This document shows, in pieces, positions 16,151 through 20,438 of a stretch of DNA of 20,438 bases. This DNA comes from Bacteroidaceae bacterium. GTDB taxonomy: Bacteria > Bacteroidota > Bacteroidia > Bacteroidales > Bacteroidaceae. A program made the translations under genes and the position numbers. Location of the stretch: NCBI GenBank assembly GCA_900770665.1, contig CAAGKZ010000074.1, forward strand, positions 1 to 20,438, in the 5' to 3' direction. How positions within the stretch are numbered: the first letter of the stretch is position 1; each line of letters begins with the position of its first letter. The notes below the pieces were generated by a model. It had not been told where the DNA came from. It was given only the letters and a program-made list of their open reading frames with translations, and made no database searches.

Positions 16151-17491
16151 ATGAACGCGATTTTGAACAAGGTGCAGCAGATTGCACTTGGTAAACTCAA
16201 TATAAGCTCTCTCAATCCAATGCAGAGCGCGGCGGTGGCACATTGCCGTGAGAATGGCAGCATGGTGCTGCTTTCGCCTACCGGTACCGGAAAGACGCTG
16301 GCTTTCCTGCTTCCGTTGCTTGAGAGGCTCAAGCTCGACGAAAAAGGTGTGCAGGCACTTGTGGTGCTTCCTACACGCGAGCTTGCCAAGCAGGTGTTCG
16401 AGGTGTGGCGCTCAATGGCAACGCCTTTTCACATGGCTGCGTTCTATGGCGGCCGTCCGTTGGAACAGGAGATAGCATCACTCAGCGGCGCATCACCTGC
16501 TGTTGTTGTGGGTACTCCCGGCCGTCTGCTCGACCATCTTGGCCATGCATCGTTTGCAGTGGACAAATGTACGCTGCTGGTGATTGACGAGTTCGACAAG
16601 TGCCTGGAGATGGGTTTCCGCGATGAGATGTCGAAGCTTGTTGAGGCGCTGCCTAATGCCACTTCGCGTTTTTTGCTCTCGGCAACCGATGCAGATGAGA
16701 TACCAATGTTTGCCGGTGCGGCCGATGTGGAGAAACTCGATTTCCGCGGCGGTGGCGAGCAACCCGCTGTGCGTACAAGTTTCTACACAGTCACATCAAC
16801 GCCCGACAAGCGCCTTGACAGCCTCTTTTCATTGCTCTGTTCCTTTGGCGGGGAGCCTGCAATCGTGTTCTGTAATTTCCGCGAGACTGTAGACGAGGTT
16901 CAGGCGCATCTCAAAAAGGCAGGGCTTCACTCTATCGGTTATCACGGCGCAATGGAGCAGAAGGAGCGCGAACTCTCGCTCTACCGTTTCACTGCCGGAT
17001 GTTCCAATATCCTTGTGAGTACCGACCTTGCGGCACGTGGTCTTGACATAAAGGACGTGCGCCACATCGTGCACTACCAACGTGCTTTGTCGGCCGAGAT
17101 TTTTACCCATCGCAACGGACGCACTGCGCGCTGGGAGGCAGGCGGAAACGTCTATCTCATAGCCTTTGAAAACAAGGCATTGCCCGATTTTGTGCCCGAT
17201 GGCCTTGAGGAGGCCGCGTTGCCCAAACGCCCGATGCTGCCGCCTGCTCCCGAGTGGACGGTACTCTATGTGGGCAAGGGAAAGCGCGACAAGATTAGCC
17301 GTGGCGATTTGGCGGGTTTCTTTATGAAAAAAGGCGGACTGCGCCCCGATGAGGTTGGCACAATCACTGTGTTCGAGAATTTTTCGTATGTGGCAGTAAA
17401 ACTCAACCGTATGCGTGCTGTGCTCAAGGCTGTCGAAGGTGAAAAGATAAAAGGAGTAAAGACCCTGGTACAACCACTGCGTGGCAGGTGA
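16151..17491 (+). CDS. DbpA-like DEAD-box RNA helicase, DEFD variant
   Basis: This 446-residue cytosolic ATP-dependent RNA helicase is probably concerned with ribosome or RNA maturation. Motifs in order are: a Q-like LNPMQ (21-25), Walker A PTGTGKT (43-49), PTREL (74-78), TPGR (122-125), Walker B as DEFD (146-149) instead of DEAD, SAT (177-179), STDLAARGLD (290-299) and motif VI as HRNGRTAR (320-327) instead of HRxGRxGR. Residues about 368-443 (WTVLYVGKGKRDKISRGDLAGFF) match a DbpA-type RNA-binding domain, which in E. coli DbpA recognises a 23S rRNA hairpin. It is driven by a good promoter and followed after 52 nt by the PHP gene on the same strand. The identity as a superfamily 2 helicase is secure; the RNA target is inferred. 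Confidence 0.92.
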   Translation: MNAILNKVQQIALGKLNISSLNPMQSAAVAHCRENGSMVLLSPTGTGKTLAFLLPLLERLKLDEKGVQALVVLPTRELAKQVFEVWRSMATPFHMAAFYGGRPLEQEIASLSGASPAVVVGTPGRLLDHLGHASFAVDKCTLLVIDEFDKCLEMGFRDEMSKLVEALPNATSRFLLSATDADEIPMFAGAADVEKLDFRGGGEQPAVRTSFYTVTSTPDKRLDSLFSLLCSFGGEPAIVFCNFRETVDEVQAHLKKAGLHSIGYHGAMEQKERELSLYRFTAGCSNILVSTDLAARGLDIKDVRHIVHYQRALSAEIFTHRNGRTARWEAGGNVYLIAFENKALPDFVPDGLEEAALPKRPMLPPAPEWTVLYVGKGKRDKISRGDLAGFFMKKGGLRPDEVGTITVFENFSYVAVKLNRMRAVLKAVEGEKIKGVKTLVQPLRGR

Positions 17492-17543
17492 AAGCGTCTT
17501 GACTTTTTAAAAATAAAGTGTCTGTAATGATTGTTCCTGTGAA

Positions 17544-18758
17544 ATGAACCGTTTTAAGAAAATATTCCGCTTTGTCATCAAAATGCTCTATGCAATGTTA
17601 CTCATTGCACTGATGATTGTTGTGGCTACCAGCGGCACGCTTATATATGACTTTGCGGAGCCGGAACCATTCTCGGGCCCCGACATTTTCAATCCATACA
17701 GGAACATGGACACGACGCATTGTTGGAAAAAGGCCAATTTCCACACTCATACACGTGTCGAGGGAATTTTCAACGAGTGCAAGTATTGGCCCGGACACGT
17801 ATACGATGTTTATGAAAAGTTGGGGTACGATATTGTAAGTTTCTCAAACCATAACGAACTCACAGAGCATCCCTTCGACAAGGAGTTGCAGGTAAATGTC
17901 TATGAACACGGGTATAATTTCTTCAAATATCACAAACTTGTGTTCGGTTGCGAGAAGACGAACGCCTTTGACCACCTGTTCCCGTTCCTCCCATCGCATA
18001 TGCAGATGCAGATGGATATTCTTCGCAAGGATTGTGATATGATACAGTTCAACCATCCCCTTCATACATTCTGTGTCACCAAAGATGCAATGCAGAAACT
18101 TTGCGGATATGAGATTATGGAGATTGACAGCGAGGACTGCACGGAATGTGAGTATTGGGATTGGGCGTTAAGCGCAGGACATTACAGCTTTGCTCTTGCC
18201 GGTGACGACCTGCATAACCCCGATGACACTCACAGGGTGGCAAAGCGCTGCAGTTTCATCTGTTCTCCATCCGCAGGGTATGAAGATATCAAAAAGACGT
18301 TGCTCGACGGGTGCTATTATTCAATGCGTGTGCCCGATTACGGCCACGGTGATTGGGATGTGAAGATTGCGAGAAATCTTGATATGCCGTACATCAAGGA
18401 GATTGGAGTGAACGGAGACACCGTTTTTATAGGGCTGTCGCATGTGGCCGACAGTATAAAGGTATTCGGGCAGGACCATGCCGTTCTAATGAATGTAACC
18501 GACTGTGATTATGCAGGCTATGTGATGAAGAGCGATGACCCATACGCCCGCTTTACGGTCTATTTCCCAAGCGGCGAGGTAATCTTCACGAACCCCTTTG
18601 CGCGTTACGACGCAAGTGTTGCCGACACCCCGTTCAGGGATAATCAGCATCAAGTCAATGTCCTGCTCACAGTTCTTTTCAACCTGATGCTGCTGTCGTT
18701 GCTTGCATTGTTTGTGTATTCATTCTATAAGACCATTAAGAGCATTATAAAAAGATGA
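17544..18758 (+). CDS. Membrane-anchored PHP-domain metal-dependent hydrolase
   Basis: This 404-residue protein appears to present a PHP-type phosphoesterase domain to the periplasm between two membrane helices. The N-terminal helix is about 12-36 after a basic MNRFKKIFRF, and the C-terminal helix is about 372-394 before the basic KTIKSIIKR, so both ends should be cytoplasmic. Candidate metal ligands follow the PHP order: H67 and H69 in NFHTHTRVEG, E74, H103 in FSNHNE, E137 in GCEKTN, H171 in QFNHPL, and D222 and H224 in GDDLHN. PHP proteins include phosphatases and phosphodiesterases, and this substrate is unknown. The stop overlaps the start of the EptA-like gene by 4 nt (ATGA), so translation is coupled and a shared role in envelope phosphate chemistry is a reasonable inference. 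The start is the first ATG, 52 nt after the helicase. Confidence 0.82.
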   Translation: MNRFKKIFRFVIKMLYAMLLIALMIVVATSGTLIYDFAEPEPFSGPDIFNPYRNMDTTHCWKKANFHTHTRVEGIFNECKYWPGHVYDVYEKLGYDIVSFSNHNELTEHPFDKELQVNVYEHGYNFFKYHKLVFGCEKTNAFDHLFPFLPSHMQMQMDILRKDCDMIQFNHPLHTFCVTKDAMQKLCGYEIMEIDSEDCTECEYWDWALSAGHYSFALAGDDLHNPDDTHRVAKRCSFICSPSAGYEDIKKTLLDGCYYSMRVPDYGHGDWDVKIARNLDMPYIKEIGVNGDTVFIGLSHVADSIKVFGQDHAVLMNVTDCDYAGYVMKSDDPYARFTVYFPSGEVIFTNPFARYDASVADTPFRDNQHQVNVLLTVLFNLMLLSLLALFVYSFYKTIKSIIKR

Positions 18759-20389
18759 AGTGTGATTTCTTTAGCAACGGCATAAAGTCGATAAAGGAGA
18801 AAATGAATGTAGAGAACCTGAAGGAGAAGTGCACTCTCTCCAACTTGAAGATGTGGTGGAAGAATTACCGCAGCAAGCCGCAGGGCATTATGAAGCTTTG
18901 TGCTGTACTCAGCCTCTACACAATCATTGCATTCAACATTCCCGCATTCAGGATTGTGATTGACAACATTGACAGTAATTGGAATGGTGTGCTCATTTTC
19001 TCGAGTGTGGCAGTGTTGATGTTCGTGCTCAACTATCTGTTCTATTATATATTGCTGTGGTTGGGACGCGCGGTAGGAAAGGGTATCATCGCCTTCACTT
19101 TCATTGGCGATGCCATCTCACTCTATTTCATCAACACCTATAATGCGTGGATAACGGACACCATGATGGGCAATGTGTTCAATACACGCTATTCCGAGGC
19201 ATCGGGTTTCTTCTCTGTCTCGTTTGTGCTCTATGTGCTGTTGCTCGGTATTCCGCCCTGCATATACCTGTATGCCAGAAAGATTGACTACTCCAGGTTC
19301 TGGCGTTTCCTTGTCAATGTATTGGTATCGTTAGTGGTGGTTCTCCTTCTGCTGTTTGCCAACGTGCGCAACATCCTGTGGATTGACAAGGTCTCAACGC
19401 AGTTTGGAAGCAGGCTTGCTCCATGGTCTTACACGGTCAATACGGTGCGTTACATTAATTTTCTGATAGAACGCAACAGAAAGGAGATAATTTTGCCCGA
19501 TGCGCAGATAACCACCGACAGCAAGGATGTCTGTGTGCTTGTAATCGGTGAGTCGGCACGCCGCGAGAATTTCTCGTTGTACGGCTACGAACGTGAGACA
19601 AACCCGCTGCTTGCCGGTGACAGCGTGACGGCCTACATTGCCAACTCCGAAGACACGTATACCACTGCAGGAGTAAAGGCCATTCTTGACCACAAAAGAA
19701 CCGACGATCTTTATGAGATACTGCCGAACTATCTTTACCGCAATGGTGTGGATGTAATATGGCGCACTGCAAACTGGGGTGAGCCTCCCTTGCACATAGA
19801 GAAGTATATCGACCACAACGGGCTGGCCGACAAATATCCCGGCACAGACCGCCGATATGACGGTGTGCTGTTGGCCGGGCTGGCCGATGAGATACTTGCC
19901 TGCGAAAACTACAAACAGCTTATTGTCCTTCATCTGAGCACAAGCCATGGCCCCAAGTATTTTGAGAAGTATCCGTCGGAGTTCAACAGGTTTACGCCCG
20001 TGTGTACTGATGTCGAGGTGTCATCGGCCGACAGGCAGGGATTGGTGAATGCCTATGACAATACAATACTTTATACCGACTATCTTGTGCACTCTGTAAT
20101 TGAGGTTCTGAGACAGATACCCGACAGACGTTGTTGTATGATATTTGTGTCGGACCATGGCGAATCGCTTGGCGAAAATGACATGTTCATGCACGGCCTG
20201 CCTAAGGATTTTGCTCCCAGAGAGCAGTTCGAAATTCCGTTCATCGTTTGGGAGAACGACAGTGCTACAAGAACAAAGGACCTTTCACGTGTCGAGCAGT
20301 TCCATGTGTTCCATAGCGTGATGAACTGGCTGGGCATGGAAAGTCCCATATACAATGAGGAGAGGAATGTCTTTGATCCGGTGGATTGA
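18755..20389 (+). CDS. EptA-like phosphoethanolamine transferase
   Basis: This 544-residue inner-membrane enzyme of the alkaline-phosphatase superfamily should move phosphoethanolamine from phosphatidylethanolamine to lipid A or another envelope glycan. After a 45-residue, mostly cytoplasmic N-terminus come five helices (about 47-67, 79-101, 109-128, 152-174, 184-204) and a periplasmic catalytic domain (about 250-544). Zn and catalytic motifs are VIGESARRENFSLYGYERET (E266), Thr nucleophile candidate T304 in TYTTAGVKAIL, LHLSTSHGPKYFEKYP (H398), SDHGESLGEN (D467, H468) and MHGLP (H480). T304 lies 38 residues after E266, near the spacing in EptA. The CG and PC cysteines that flank the nucleophile in well-studied EptA/MCR proteins are missing. 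The ATGA overlap with the PHP gene supports this start. Polymyxin resistance is the known effect in other bacteria; here it is inference only. Confidence 0.88.
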   Translation: MKCDFFSNGIKSIKEKMNVENLKEKCTLSNLKMWWKNYRSKPQGIMKLCAVLSLYTIIAFNIPAFRIVIDNIDSNWNGVLIFSSVAVLMFVLNYLFYYILLWLGRAVGKGIIAFTFIGDAISLYFINTYNAWITDTMMGNVFNTRYSEASGFFSVSFVLYVLLLGIPPCIYLYARKIDYSRFWRFLVNVLVSLVVVLLLLFANVRNILWIDKVSTQFGSRLAPWSYTVNTVRYINFLIERNRKEIILPDAQITTDSKDVCVLVIGESARRENFSLYGYERETNPLLAGDSVTAYIANSEDTYTTAGVKAILDHKRTDDLYEILPNYLYRNGVDVIWRTANWGEPPLHIEKYIDHNGLADKYPGTDRRYDGVLLAGLADEILACENYKQLIVLHLSTSHGPKYFEKYPSEFNRFTPVCTDVEVSSADRQGLVNAYDNTILYTDYLVHSVIEVLRQIPDRRCCMIFVSDHGESLGENDMFMHGLPKDFAPREQFEIPFIVWENDSATRTKDLSRVEQFHVFHSVMNWLGMESPIYNEERNVFDPVD

Positions 20390-20438
20390 TGGCTTGCAGT
20401 GTCAATCCCGGGGGGATATGTGAACCTATCGTGGAATA
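20389..20438 (+). CDS. Possible start of a further gene, cut by the window edge
   Basis: An ATG at 20389 shares one base with the stop of the EptA-like gene (TGATG) and the frame stays open to the window end (MACSVNPGGICEPIVE). The coupled start suggests a third member of the envelope unit. Sixteen residues are too few to name it, and a chance frame of this length is quite possible. Confidence 0.35.
   Translation, partial: MACSVNPGGICEPIVE

Overview
The window looks like the chromosome of a gut-type member of the Bacteroidales (Bacteroides/Prevotella-like). The evidence is: promoter elements of the Bacteroidetes type (TTTG, about 19 nt, TAnnTTTG); A-rich sequence rather than Shine-Dalgarno sites before starts; a galM-MFS transporter-galK cluster; a serine-type sulfatase with a type IX secretion-like tail; and an AT-rich outer-membrane barrel gene. 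No rRNA, tRNA, CRISPR array, insertion sequence or phage gene was seen.

Layout. (1) 1-2.7 kb, minus strand: tkt (transketolase) and rpiB (ribose-5-phosphate isomerase B), coupled through a TAATG overlap and closed by a 22-bp perfect hairpin; this is the non-oxidative pentose phosphate pathway. (2) 2.8-4.9 kb, plus strand: tex, an S1-domain nucleic-acid-binding accessory factor. A perfect 18-bp hairpin separates it from the convergent genes. (3) 5.0-8.7 kb, minus strand: a secreted multidomain sulfatase followed by a small outer-membrane beta-barrel protein. (4) 8.8-12.8 kb, minus strand: galM-galP-galK, for galactose mutarotation, uptake and phosphorylation. It has a near-consensus promoter in front of galM and a strong terminator after galK. 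The transporter carries an unusual repeat-bearing periplasmic insert. (5) 12.8-16.0 kb, minus strand: grpE-dnaJ-folC, co-chaperones for DnaK plus folate polyglutamylation, with a good promoter and a terminator. (6) 16.1-20.4 kb, plus strand: a DbpA-like DEAD-box helicase (DEFD variant), a membrane-anchored PHP-domain protein, an EptA-like phosphoethanolamine transferase, and the first codons of a possible further gene running off the window.

Most of the window is housekeeping. The most interesting parts are: the PHP/EptA-like pair, joined by a 4-nt ATGA overlap and likely acting together at the periplasmic face of the inner membrane on lipid A or another phospho-substituted envelope glycan; the variant, cysteine-poor nucleophile region of that EptA-like enzyme; the fourfold A-T-x-x-I-P-N repeat inserted in the sugar transporter; and two dyads between the divergent grpE and helicase promoters. 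I do not see a complete undescribed defence or mobile system here.
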